A stretch of DNA of 64,000 nucleotides from ECT2AJA-110-A sp035399845 (GTDB taxonomy: Bacteria > Planctomycetota > Phycisphaerae > UBA1845 > UTPLA1): NCBI GenBank assembly GCA_035399845.1, contig DAOPJV010000002.1, positions 141,075 to 205,074 of the forward strand. Reading direction: 5' to 3'. Position numbers and translations under genes: made by a program. Positions within the stretch are counted from its first letter, which is position 1; each line of letters starts with the position of its first letter. Of this stretch, positions 35,806 through 46,400 are shown piece after piece. The notes below the pieces were generated by a model, which ran no database searches, was not told where the DNA came from, and saw only the letters and a list, made by a program, of their open reading frames with translations.

Positions 35806-37878
35806 ATGAACACACTTCGAAAACTGACACTCAATCGACTCTGTCCGATCCTCGCATTGTTCCTGACACTGCTGATCGCCCGCGGCGCCAGCGCTCAGGT
35901 ACAGTTCGACGGCGGCGCGACGATCGACTTCGCCGGATACACCGGTGGCGGATTCGCGCCGGAACCCGCGGCCGGCCAGCTCGATTCCGACACCTGGTCG
36001 TCCACAGGATTTGACACGGGGGCCGTTCCGTTCGGCGGATCAAAGACATCCGGCGACGCGGCGCTCGGCCAGAGCAACGGCGGCGTCAACCAGGGAGGCA
36101 TTTACGCGTTCAATGTCGGCGCCGACAACTACGCCCTGGGCGTCCAGCCGACGACCGCGGACTTCACGCCGGGATCGTTTGTTCTTCGCGTGCAGAACGT
36201 CACAGGGGCGACGCTGACCAGCCTCGATATCGCCTACGTCGCCTACTATCGAAACGATCAGCCACGCTCCAATTCGTTCAACTTCTCCTGGTCAACGACC
36301 AACAGCAATTTCACGAGTGTCCCGGCGCTGGATCTCGTATCGCCACAGGCGTCGAGCGGCGGCGCCTGGGTCGCCAATCCGCGCAACACGACGATCTCGG
36401 GCTTCAGCGTCGCCGATGGCGACTCGCTCTACCTGCGCTGGTCCGGCGCCGATGTCGGCGGATCCTCGAATCGCGACGAGTTCGCCCTTGACGATATCGT
36501 GCTGGGGACCGGCGGCGATCCGATGGGCGCCTGCTATTCGAGCGACTTCACCACCTGCGAAGTCACGACGTCCGACGAATGCGCCGCGAGCGGCGGTAAC
36601 TACGACGGCGACGGTACCGTCTGTCCTCCGCCGACGGGCGCCTGCTGCGAAGGCGCAAACTGCAGCGGCGGAATCACGGAGTCGGAGTGCCTGAGCGTCG
36701 GCGGAACCTATCGTGGCGACGACACCGGCTGCGTTCCCGGCATCTGCGATGTCAACGCCGGCGCCTGCTGCATTTCCGACGGAAGCTGCTTCCAGTCCAG
36801 TGACGCGAGCGAATGCTGCGCCTTCGGCGGCGTGTTTCACGGTTCCGGCTCAGTCTGTTCTCCCGAGCTCTGCGGCGGTGAGATCGATATCGAAACGCTG
36901 AAGGGTCTGTCGGACGGCGCCCCCGTGACGTTGAAGGACGTCATCCTCGTGACGGATACGGATCTGATTGCGAGCACTGGCAGCAGGAGCCTGACTGTCC
37001 AGGACTTCTCCGGCGCCAACGGCCAGGAACGAGGCTACACGATCTTCGGTAGCAATGCGGACATCGACGCAATTCTGATGCAGGCGTCCGTTGGGGATCT
37101 CGTCACGATTTCGGCGACGAAGGGGTCCTTCAACGGCCTCGGTCAGCTGATCGCGCCGTTCACGGGCGTGCAGACCTGCAGCGCGACGACGCTCCCGGCG
37201 CCCGTCGCCATCACGATCGACGACATGCAGGAGGGCGCCGCGTCCGCCGAGGCGCTGGAGAGCGTTGTCGTGACGCTGTCGTGCGTGACGTTTAACGACG
37301 CGGGCGGCGTCTTCGCCGGCGGCGCGAATTACGTCGTCACGGATACGCAGTCGTCACTCACGGGTCTCGTGCGCGTTCAGACGTCGTCGCTGGATCTGGC
37401 CGGTCAATCGATCCCTTCGGGCGGTGTCGAAATCACCGGCGTCCTCAGCCAGTTTGACTCGACGAGCCCGCTCGACGGCGGCTACCAGTTGCTGCCGATC
37501 TCGATCAACGACATCGCCGCCTGCGCCCAGCAGCCAACAGGCGCCTGCTGCACAACACCCAGCCTCGGCGCCTGCCCCACCTGCCCGGGCGACATGAACG
37601 GCGACAACACGATCAACCTGGCCGACGTCGCCGACTTTGCGAACGCCCTGCTCGGCGCCGATCTCGCGACCCCTTCCGCCCTCGCGTGCGCCGATACGGA
37701 CCTCGATGGCGCCAACGCGATCAACGGTCTCGACACACAGGCGTTCATCGCGCTGCTGACCAGCAATGCGACCTGCCAGGCGACGTGCGAGGTACTCACG
37801 GGCGCCGAATGCGGCGCCATCGGCGGAACCTTCCACGGAACTGGCACGGACTGCCTCGTCGATCCGTGTAATCCGTAA
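35806..37878 (+). CDS. secreted protein with Cys-rich repeats and dockerin-like C-terminus
   Basis: A 690-residue exported protein. After a signal peptide (cleavage after G-A-S-A, about residue 29) comes a beta-sandwich-like domain of about 210 residues. Then three Cys-rich repeats, of the pattern G-A-C-C or G-A-C-Y followed by spaced Cys and G-G-x-Y/F-x-G, lie at about residues 243-365. An OB-like domain (residues about 370-570) follows. A dockerin-like segment at about residues 585-650 (D-M-N-G-D-N-T-I-N-L and later A-I-N-G-L-D) precedes one more Cys-rich repeat at the very end. GGAGAGG lies about 10 nt before the ATG. The order is unusual because the dockerin is not terminal. Function is unknown; surface display or adhesion is plausible. 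Confidence 0.75.
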   Translation: MNTLRKLTLNRLCPILALFLTLLIARGASAQVQFDGGATIDFAGYTGGGFAPEPAAGQLDSDTWSSTGFDTGAVPFGGSKTSGDAALGQSNGGVNQGGIYAFNVGADNYALGVQPTTADFTPGSFVLRVQNVTGATLTSLDIAYVAYYRNDQPRSNSFNFSWSTTNSNFTSVPALDLVSPQASSGGAWVANPRNTTISGFSVADGDSLYLRWSGADVGGSSNRDEFALDDIVLGTGGDPMGACYSSDFTTCEVTTSDECAASGGNYDGDGTVCPPPTGACCEGANCSGGITESECLSVGGTYRGDDTGCVPGICDVNAGACCISDGSCFQSSDASECCAFGGVFHGSGSVCSPELCGGEIDIETLKGLSDGAPVTLKDVILVTDTDLIASTGSRSLTVQDFSGANGQERGYTIFGSNADIDAILMQASVGDLVTISATKGSFNGLGQLIAPFTGVQTCSATTLPAPVAITIDDMQEGAASAEALESVVVTLSCVTFNDAGGVFAGGANYVVTDTQSSLTGLVRVQTSSLDLAGQSIPSGGVEITGVLSQFDSTSPLDGGYQLLPISINDIAACAQQPTGACCTTPSLGACPTCPGDMNGDNTINLADVADFANALLGADLATPSALACADTDLDGANAINGLDTQAFIALLTSNATCQATCEVLTGAECGAIGGTFHGTGTDCLVDPCNP

Positions 37879-38194
37879 ACCTGCCAGGACGCCCAGACAA
37901 GACGCCTGTCTCAATCCAGGCACGCAGGACAACCAACGCCCTCGCGATCATTGGCGTCGCGAGGGCGTTCCTGCAGATCTCCGGTTTGCCGCCCCTGCTC
38001 CGCCGAAGCCCCGGGCATCGATCGTGCGAGCGCTCGCGTACGACCACCACACGGCGCCATGCCAGTCTCCAGCGACCGGTCGCGAATCGCCGGGAATTTT
38101 CCTCAGCCAGTTCTTCGCCGGATGTCGCATGAGATCCGGGGGGATCGTAATACCCTTTCGCGCATCCATTCAGTACTCAGAGGGAAGGTGAACC
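37879..38194. other. intergenic region
   Basis: A 316-bp spacer between two plus-strand secreted-protein genes. It holds the hairpin listed below and, just before 38195, a strong ribosome binding site (AGAGGGAAGG). No clear promoter is seen for the downstream gene. Confidence 0.5.
37935..37969 (+). terminator. hairpin, probable transcription end
   Basis: A perfect 13-bp inverted repeat (AACGCCCTCGCGA and its complement) with a 9-nt loop, starting 57 bp after the stop of the secreted-protein gene. There is no run of T afterwards, so it may stop transcription only weakly or act as an RNA-stabilising hairpin. Confidence 0.55.
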
Positions 38195-41100
38195 ATGTCC
38201 GGCGCCAATCGCCGCAATGCTGTGGCATTTACGTTATCCATCGTCATCTGCTCGATGCCGGCGGCGGCGAACGAGCCCGCAACGCTTGAATCAGGACCGA
38301 TCATGAATGGAAGCGTTGATCCCACCTTGAGCGCCGCCGATTCGCCGGCGATTCCGGCCGACGCGTGGAATCCGCGTCCGCCGATCGCCGACCGGGCGAT
38401 TGATGGGTGCAATCTGGACCCCGACGATCCCGCCCTCGTCAGCGCCGGGGCGCCCCGAGGCGTCCAGGCGGGCGCACCGTGGCCGAACGGGATCGTCCAC
38501 TATGTCTTCGGCGCCAACACGACGCCGGAGATGCAGGCGGCGGCGCTGGAGGCCATGGACGAACTCGCGTCGGTCGCACAACTCACATTCCTGCCGGCGA
38601 CGCAGCCGGAGGACGGCACGCGGATCGCGTTCTGGGATTCCGATCGCAACAGCTCGCCGATCGGCTACATTCCTTCATCCAATGCGTTCGGCACGTACAT
38701 TGCGCAGACGCGAATCATCCGCATCTACAACTGGAATAACAAAGCCATCATCATGCATGAGATCATGCATTCGCTCAGCATCAAGCACGAGCAATCCCGC
38801 TCGGATCGCGATGACTACGTCCAGATCATCAGCGGCAACATCGAGGATGGAAAAGGGCACAACTTCAGCAAGACCAGCGGTCCGACCTATGGCAATTACG
38901 ATTTCGAATCGGTCATGCACTATGGAAACTGCGCGTTCTCGGATTGCGAAAATCCGGGATGCACGACGGGGATACCTTCCAACGGGATCGACCCGCCGGT
39001 CCCCGGCGCCGAGGACTGCTACACCATCCGCGTGAAGCCGCCCTTTGACGATTTCTGGAACAGCCGCATTGGCCAGCGCAGTCGTCTCAGCGATGGCGAT
39101 GTCCAGACGCTTCGCGCGATCTACGGTCATCGCTGGGCGCATGACGAGTGCGACAGCCCGCGGTCAATCTCAGGCGAGGGAACGTTCTCCTTTGACAGTC
39201 GCTATGCGACCGAGAGCGGTATCAGCGCGCCGCTCTGCTTCTTCAGCGGCGACACGGGCATCGATCGTGACGTCTGGTTCCGCTGGACCGCCGGCGCAGA
39301 CGGCGTCTATCAGCTGGATTCGTGCTATCAGTCTTCCGCCGACAGCAAGATTGCCGTTTACGCCACGAACGCCTGTCCTTCCCAGTCGGACATCGTGGCG
39401 TGCGACGACGACGGCTGCGGGAGCATCAACGCCAGCGTGACCTTCGCCGCCGTGACCGGCCAGCAGTTTCTGATACAGGTCGGCCTGAAGCCTGCGCCTG
39501 TCCCCCAGATCGGCGATCCCGTGCGAATCGGCGCCCAGGGAACTTTCACGATCGACAGAATGCTCTTCAACAACACCTGCGAGAACGCGTCCCACATCGG
39601 CGGAAACAACCTGACGATTCCCTACGACAATACGCTGGCGACTGAGACCGGCGTTGACAATCCGACGTGCGATTTCTCGGGGTTTGCGGGCATTGAGCAT
39701 GACCTGTGGTACGAGTGGACGGCGCCGAAATCCGGCGTCGCGACCCTGTCGACGTGCGGGCTGTCCGACGCGGACACCAAGGTCGCCGTCTATCGCGGAA
39801 CCAGCTGCCCCGAGGGGACGGGCATTGTCGCGTGCAACGATGACGCCTGCGGCGTCCAGTCGGCCGCGTCGTGGAGCGCCGAGGCGGGCGTCACTTATCT
39901 CCTGCGCATCGGCGTGTATGAGAATGCGATACCGCAGCCCGGCATGTTCAACGTCAGGATCGACGAGTTCCCCGACCACTGCGGGCTGCCGGATGACATT
40001 GCCGGCAATGGACTGTTTGACTTTGACACCCGATTCGCGACGAACTCGAACAGCATCAATGACGCCTGCGGCGTCGGCAGTGAATTCGAAAGCGACGTGT
40101 GGTACCGATGGAGCGCCGACACGTCGTCGATTGTCACGGTTCGAACCTGCGGCCTGACGACGATGGACTCCGTCATCGGCGTCTACAATGACTGCCCGAA
40201 TCTGATCGACGCCTCATTCGGCATCGATCACGTCGTCATCTGCGGCGACAACGAATGCGGTCCGCAGAGCGAGGTCCAGTTCGTGGCGCTGGCCGGCCAG
40301 CAGTACCTGTTCCGAATCGGGCCGAAGGCGGGGACGGCGGGAGACGTCGGCCAGTTCGAGGTGCAGTCGTCTCCCCTGACGGCAACGAACGACGACTGCC
40401 AGGATGCGATCGCGCTCGCCGGGGCGTCCATGCGGATTCACGGCACGTTCGCCGGGTCCTCCTGGAGCGGCTTTTCCGGCGACTGTAATCCCCTCTCCGA
40501 AAACAACGACGACGTGTACTACACGTGGACCTCACCCGGTGTCGGAACGGTTCGGCTGAGCACCTGTGGCAGCAGCGATTACCTCGGGACCGCCGCGGGT
40601 CCGAACACGACCATTTCCGTGCATTCGAGTTGCCCGGCGAGCAGTGGAAACATGCTCGCCTGCAACCACATTGAAAGCGCAAACGACCCGCGATTCTGCG
40701 GATCGTCGGGTACGACCTATCGGGACGCGGGCGTTTCCGTTGCCGTCACGACCGGCCAGACGCTCGTGATTCGCGTCGCCAAGTCGATGACCGCAGGTGG
40801 AACGGACGACTTCTTCCTTTCCCTGTCGTACGTCGGCCTGCCGCAGATCGTGGACAGCAATGTGCTCGTGACGTCGGCGCAGCCCGGTTCCCTGCTGCCC
40901 AACCTGGTGCTGATCAATCCGATCGACGGAGCGACAAACGAGCTTGTCGCCGGCCCGCCACTGACCAGCCCGGGCGACCTGCCGCCGAGCGCTCCGATCT
41001 ACCCGTTCGACGACCAGTTGTTCCTCCACGTCGTGGACGCCGGAAACGTGGACGTGCTGAACCTGTTCACCAGCGGAATCGAAAGCAGCGGGACCCACGC

Positions 41101-43276
41101 GCCGTCGGAGAACATCGTCGCCGTGATCAACCATGAGGAGCAGTTGGCGGTATTCGACAATCCGATGGCGCTGTTCTCTGACCCGGCGCTTCTGGAGAAC
41201 CCGTCACTGTTCGGTTCACCCATTTTCGCGCAGGTCGACCTGCTGAACAACATCACGCCCCTGATCTTCGTTCACTCCCAGGGATTCATCATTGACGAGG
41301 AGGGTGGTGAATTCGAACCGATCCCCTACTCGCTCGCCGGTGTTGCCGGAAACCTGGTCAGCGCATCGATGCCGATGATCGCTGTCCAGGGCGGCGTTCA
41401 GACTGTTGCGAATCACTACCCGCTCGTGCTTCTCGACCGGGGAGGGAGCGGATTCGGGCCCGGTCTCGTGGCCGTGGACTTCGAAGCCCAGTTGTTTACG
41501 CGCATCGAGGGCGCCGACTGGTCGTTCGAACCGAATGCGATTGTTTCCGTGCCCGGCGCATCCGACGCCTTCTACATCGCGGGCGGCGCGGGGGCGGGAA
41601 GAGGCGCCAACGTGGCGCAGGTCATTCGATTCGGTCTCGACGGGACGACAGAGCTGATTTCCGCCGGCGGGGACCTGGTCAATCCGACGGACATCGCCAT
41701 CGAGGCCGATGGCTCACTGCTAGTCGCGGACCCGGACGCGTTCGACGGACTCGGCGCCGTGATTCGCATCTACATGGGGCGCGAGGCCGCCGATGACAAT
41801 GATCCGGCGGCCGATCCACCGTCCGGCGAAAGCCCGGCGGGCGACCAGTTCGTAGTCGCGCTCGGCGGCGCCACGCTCGGCGATTCGTTCATCCGCCCCG
41901 TCGGCGTCAGCGTCATTCGCTGCGAGACACTCGAGTATTCCACGTCGTCGTACAGCGATCTCGTCGACACCAACCCGGGGGATGGCGAGGTTCTGACGAG
42001 TCAGGCCAACCGAACACTTCGCGCCGCCGTCATGGAGGCCAATGCTTCGCCCTGCTCCGGCGGTGTGACGATTCGTCTGAACGGCAGCGAGTACAACTTC
42101 GGCCTTCCCGGATCGGGTGAAGACGCGGCCGCGACCGGCGACCTGGACATCACGGGCTACGTGCGCATCCAGGGCGCTGGAATGAACCAGACATTCATCT
42201 CGGCGCAATCGCTGGATCGCGTATTCGAGGTGCATCCCGGCGCGACGCTCGTCCTGAGCGATCTGCGGATTGTCAACGGCGTCGGGGACGGCGCGGGAAT
42301 CCGCAACCGGGGCCATCTCGCCATGCTGCGTGTGCGCGTCAGCGGAAACGCCGGCGCAGGTGGCGCCGGCGGCATACGCAACGACGGCTCGATGCTGGCC
42401 ATTGACTGCGAATTCGACGGTAACACGTCAAGCTCAAATGGCGGCGCCATCGGCGGATTCGGCGCCAACTCCGACACAAGGCTGATCCGATGCCTGGTGC
42501 GCAACAATGCGACCACGCTGAACGGTGGCGGCGTGGCGATCGGCGGCCAGGGCGCGATCAATATGGAAAATGTCACGATCAGCGGAAACTTCGCCGCGTT
42601 CAACGGCGCGGGCGTATTCGTCAATAACGGAACGGCGAATCTCAATCACTGCACAGTCGCCTACAACATGGCGGACGCCGACATGAACGGGGTCGGCGAC
42701 GCCGGCGGCCTCGGACAATTCGGAGGTGTCATCGATATCGCGAACTCGATCGTCGCGTTCAACACCCGGAATGGAAACACCCGATCGGACCTCGCGGGAA
42801 CCATCACGTCGAGCGGATACAACAATGTCAGGCAGGTGGCGCCCGGAACCCTCATCGGGGATCTCTCCGGGAACGTGACGGGATTCGGTCCCATGCTGGC
42901 GCCGCTGGCGGACAACGGCGGCGTGACGATGACACACGCCCTCGCCAGTGGGAGCATCGGCATCGACCAGGCGAACCCCGACGCCTGCATCACATTCGAT
43001 CAGAGACACAAGTTCCGTCCCTACGACGGTGATGAGGACAACGTCGCGCGATGTGACATGGGGGCCTACGAGTTCCGGGGGCGCAAAGGCGACATCAACT
43101 GCGACGGCGTCATCAACGGACTCGATATCCAGGCGTTTGTGCTCGCCGCGCTGAATCCGGCGCTGTATGACCAGAAGATCCCCGGCTGCGACCTCGCGAA
43201 CGCCGATGTCGACAGTAGTGGCGTCATCGAACCCGCGGACATCGCCGCGCTGGTTCCGTTGCTGAGCGGAAACTGA
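38195..43276 (+). CDS. giant astacin-like metalloprotease with repeats, beta-helix and dockerin
   Basis: A 1,693-residue secreted multidomain protein. A signal peptide (residues about 1-25) and a pro-region precede an M12A astacin-type catalytic domain. The zinc motif H188-E-I-M-H192-S-L-S-I-K-H198 is followed by E-Q-S-R, and the Met-turn S-V-M241-H-Y-G completes the site, so activity is expected. Four Cys-containing repeats (pattern D-V-W-F/Y-R/E-W-T ... A-C-N/D-D-D) span about residues 315-880. A beta-propeller-like region follows, then a parallel beta-helix (about 1250-1610) with a CSLREA-like opening and G-G-A/I repeats. A dockerin pair ends the protein (G-D-I-N-C-D-G and D-V-D-S-S-G). 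It starts at ATG 38195 with AGAGGGAAGG upstream. Substrates are unknown. Confidence 0.85.
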   Translation: MSGANRRNAVAFTLSIVICSMPAAANEPATLESGPIMNGSVDPTLSAADSPAIPADAWNPRPPIADRAIDGCNLDPDDPALVSAGAPRGVQAGAPWPNGIVHYVFGANTTPEMQAAALEAMDELASVAQLTFLPATQPEDGTRIAFWDSDRNSSPIGYIPSSNAFGTYIAQTRIIRIYNWNNKAIIMHEIMHSLSIKHEQSRSDRDDYVQIISGNIEDGKGHNFSKTSGPTYGNYDFESVMHYGNCAFSDCENPGCTTGIPSNGIDPPVPGAEDCYTIRVKPPFDDFWNSRIGQRSRLSDGDVQTLRAIYGHRWAHDECDSPRSISGEGTFSFDSRYATESGISAPLCFFSGDTGIDRDVWFRWTAGADGVYQLDSCYQSSADSKIAVYATNACPSQSDIVACDDDGCGSINASVTFAAVTGQQFLIQVGLKPAPVPQIGDPVRIGAQGTFTIDRMLFNNTCENASHIGGNNLTIPYDNTLATETGVDNPTCDFSGFAGIEHDLWYEWTAPKSGVATLSTCGLSDADTKVAVYRGTSCPEGTGIVACNDDACGVQSAASWSAEAGVTYLLRIGVYENAIPQPGMFNVRIDEFPDHCGLPDDIAGNGLFDFDTRFATNSNSINDACGVGSEFESDVWYRWSADTSSIVTVRTCGLTTMDSVIGVYNDCPNLIDASFGIDHVVICGDNECGPQSEVQFVALAGQQYLFRIGPKAGTAGDVGQFEVQSSPLTATNDDCQDAIALAGASMRIHGTFAGSSWSGFSGDCNPLSENNDDVYYTWTSPGVGTVRLSTCGSSDYLGTAAGPNTTISVHSSCPASSGNMLACNHIESANDPRFCGSSGTTYRDAGVSVAVTTGQTLVIRVAKSMTAGGTDDFFLSLSYVGLPQIVDSNVLVTSAQPGSLLPNLVLINPIDGATNELVAGPPLTSPGDLPPSAPIYPFDDQLFLHVVDAGNVDVLNLFTSGIESSGTHAPSENIVAVINHEEQLAVFDNPMALFSDPALLENPSLFGSPIFAQVDLLNNITPLIFVHSQGFIIDEEGGEFEPIPYSLAGVAGNLVSASMPMIAVQGGVQTVANHYPLVLLDRGGSGFGPGLVAVDFEAQLFTRIEGADWSFEPNAIVSVPGASDAFYIAGGAGAGRGANVAQVIRFGLDGTTELISAGGDLVNPTDIAIEADGSLLVADPDAFDGLGAVIRIYMGREAADDNDPAADPPSGESPAGDQFVVALGGATLGDSFIRPVGVSVIRCETLEYSTSSYSDLVDTNPGDGEVLTSQANRTLRAAVMEANASPCSGGVTIRLNGSEYNFGLPGSGEDAAATGDLDITGYVRIQGAGMNQTFISAQSLDRVFEVHPGATLVLSDLRIVNGVGDGAGIRNRGHLAMLRVRVSGNAGAGGAGGIRNDGSMLAIDCEFDGNTSSSNGGAIGGFGANSDTRLIRCLVRNNATTLNGGGVAIGGQGAINMENVTISGNFAAFNGAGVFVNNGTANLNHCTVAYNMADADMNGVGDAGGLGQFGGVIDIANSIVAFNTRNGNTRSDLAGTITSSGYNNVRQVAPGTLIGDLSGNVTGFGPMLAPLADNGGVTMTHALASGSIGIDQANPDACITFDQRHKFRPYDGDEDNVARCDMGAYEFRGRKGDINCDGVINGLDIQAFVLAALNPALYDQKIPGCDLANADVDSSGVIEPADIAALVPLLSGN

Positions 43277-43354
43277 TTGGATCAATGCGGCCCGCCGCAA
43301 TGACAATTCCCTTTGCCATGGGCCGGCGACGCACACAGGCGTTGCGACTGACGG

Positions 43355-43403
43355 AGAAAAAGAAAGACGCGATCGCCCCGGCGCGAATGCCGGGACGACC
43401 GCG
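43355..43403 (-). terminator. intrinsic terminator
   Basis: On the minus strand a 15-bp stem (two G-U wobbles) with a 6-nt loop is followed by the T-rich TCTTTCTTTTTC. It lies 37 bp downstream of the minus-strand gene ending at 43440 and before the end of the convergent metalloprotease gene. Confidence 0.8.
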
Positions 43404-43439
43404 TTGCGATTCACCAGTTCATTTCGCGGCGTCGATACC

Positions 43440-46400
43440 TCAGGGCGTCAGAATCAGGTCCATGAAGGCCTGGATATCGAGACCGTTGATGGCGCCGTCT
43501 TCATTGACGTCGGCGGCGCACTGCTGATCCGCCGTGCCCGAGGCCGGGTCGAGCAGGAGCGCGCTCATCGCCGCGGCGTCGGCGAATTCGACGACACCGT
43601 TGGCGTCCACGTCGCCAAGCTGAAGACTCCCGCACGGCGTGTCGCAGACATCGCCGATACCGTCGCCGTCGGTGTCGGCCTGATCCGGATTGGCCGCGCT
43701 CGGGCAGTTGTCGCACGCGTCGCCGATCCCGTCGCCGTCGGAATCGAGACCGACCGGCGTGACGGAAACGTTCATCTGGAANNNNNNNNNNNNNNNNNNN
43801 NNNNNNNNNNNNNNNNNNNNNNNNNNNNNNNNNNNNNNNNNNNNNNNNNNNNNNNNNNNNNNNNNNNNNNNNNNNNNNNNNCCGGCGCCGTCGATCGTCG
43901 CGTTCGTCGTGGAACCGGTGTAGGCGCCCGCCGTCACGGGAGTCGCATTCGCACAGTTGTCGTTGACCGCATTGGGAGCGCAGCTCACGTCCAGTTCAAA
44001 GTCGCCGTTTGCGCCGTTATAGCCACTGATGCGCAATAGGTATTGCCCACCGCCTGTAACCGGCCATGCGATCAGACTGGTCGTACTTATGCCGCCGCAG
44101 CCGTCGTCGTTGCAGGCCAGTTCGCTGCCGCCGCAACCGTCCAGGACCGACAGCACCGTATCGAACGTGGTGGCGGCGCCGCAGGTGTGCGCCGTCGCGA
44201 CGCCATCGCACGTGGCCGTGTACAGATACCAGACGTCCGGCGAGCTGTTCGAATTGCCGCAAGTGGCGCCGCCGTCGTTGGTCGCCAGGATGGCGCTTCC
44301 CGAAACGACGCCGTCGCCAATCGCTGTGGCGCTGGCGCAATCGTCATTCGTCGGTCTGCTGACTCCCTGAAACTCGAAGGCGCCGATATCGAGGTACGTC
44401 AGCGTTCCCGTCCCCGTGTCCGCCGTGCCGATATCGTCATGGGTTCGCGGGTCGCCGTTCAGATCGAACCCTGAGCCGCCGACCGCCACAAAGACATTGT
44501 TGTCCGCGGCGTCGATGCCGAGCGAGCCGGCAGCCAGGCGGTAGTCGCCGTTTCCGGCGTCGACGAATGTCGGCGCGCCGTCGATGTTGTCGCCGGTGGC
44601 GGCGGTATAAAGCGAGCGCGACGCGTTCAGCGTCCCGCCAAACTGGAGTTGGATTGAGCCGACGACGACCGAGTTGGTCAGGTTAATTGTGCCGCCGAAG
44701 GGCGAGATCGCCGCGGTGGAAGCCATGATCGTACAGTTGACGATGTCCGCGGATACGGCGCCATCGATTCGAAGCGCCCTTGAGACGTCGTTGTCGGCGA
44801 ACAGACACTGCACGAATTTCAGAGGGACGCCATCTCCCTTGACTCCGTCCCCTGCATCGAACCCACCAACAAACATGCATCGACTGAATGTTGGCGCCGC
44901 GGCCGGACCGTTGGCAAACACGTGCGCCGAACCGCCGGACGGGCCTGTGCTGTTGTCGCGAAACGTGACGCCGCTGAAGGTAGGTGATGTGTTTCTGATG
45001 CGAACGGCGCCCGCGCCGCTAAGTTCGTCGCCGTCGCCATTGCGCAGCGTAAGGTCCAGAATCTGCGTCGCCGACGATTGCCCCGTGTTGTGAAGTCTCA
45101 AAATGGGATTGGCGGGATTCGCGGCGCCTCCGCCGTCAATGAACGTCAGATCGCGCCCCGCGCCACGAAGCGTGACGTTGACATTGAGCGGGAAAGTGAT
45201 GTCGTCTTCGAAGAACGTGCAGGCGCCGAGTTCAATGACGTTACCGTTCGCAGCCGCGTTGAGCGCCGCCTGAATCGTCGGATAGTACGCGTCCTGCGTG
45301 ACGTTCCAGACGTTCGGCGAGTCCGGGCACGAGTCGCAGTCGTTGGGGATTCCGTCGCCGTCGGAGTCAATCGTGTCGTCAAAACCCGGGCAGACGTCAT
45401 CCGTATCGCAAACGCCGTCACCGTCCGCGTCCAGGCAGACGCCGACCGTGACAGTGTCGGAATTGACGTCATATTCAACGAACCATGGTAAGCCGTCGGG
45501 GAAGTTCACCGAGTCGAATGCGCCGCTCAGCGCGCCGGCGGTCAGAATGACGAACGAGTCGCCAGGCTGTGCGGTGAAGCCCGCGGAGTAGACGATGTCG
45601 AGCGTTCCGCCAAGCGTCGCATTACCGCTGACGATGAGCTGATCGTGGTCGGAACCCGGTGCGAAGCCGCCGATTTCGACCGCCAGGGTCGACCCGCTGT
45701 TGAATGTGGCGGCGCCGAGCGTGAAGTCGCCGGCGCTGGCGCCGGGCTCGATCGTCCCGCCTGACTGAACCGTCACGTGACCTGACGCGCTCCCGGTTCC
45801 GCCGAGCGTCGCGTCCGCCTGCACTGTGACCTGGCCGGCTCCTGTTCCTGAACCGCTGGCGTTGTTGATCAGCAGCTTGCCGCCCAGCACCTCCGTGCCG
45901 CCGGTGTACGTATTCGCGGCGGTCAGCGTCTGCACGCCGGCGCCGAGCTTGTGCACCGCTCCTGTTCCACTGATGACGCCCGCGTAGAGCGCGTCGGCGT
46001 TGTTCTCTCCGACGCCCAGGTGCGCGTTGAGCGTGACATTGCCGACGCCGGTGAGGCCGCCGACTTCCTCGGCGTCGATGACGACCAGCGTGCCGTTGGA
46101 TTCCACATCTATGTTGGTGGTGCTCGAAATGGCATAGTTCTGGGCAACTTCCAGTGTCCCTCGCGTAATCGTTATGTCGCCGAGGTAGGCGGCGTTGTTG
46201 TCGATGAGGGCCAGCGTGCCGTTGCCGAGTTTGGTCAAGTCGAAGCTGCTCGACATTGCGCCCGCCAGGATCACCTTATGCGAGCCGCCGATGGTCCAGT
46301 CGGCCGCCCCGGAGAGCGCCACGTTAGTGGCGATGATGTGCTCCTGACCCGAAGTTCCGGCCGTGACAAGAAGGTCCTCGAACGTGAGTCTCACATTGTT

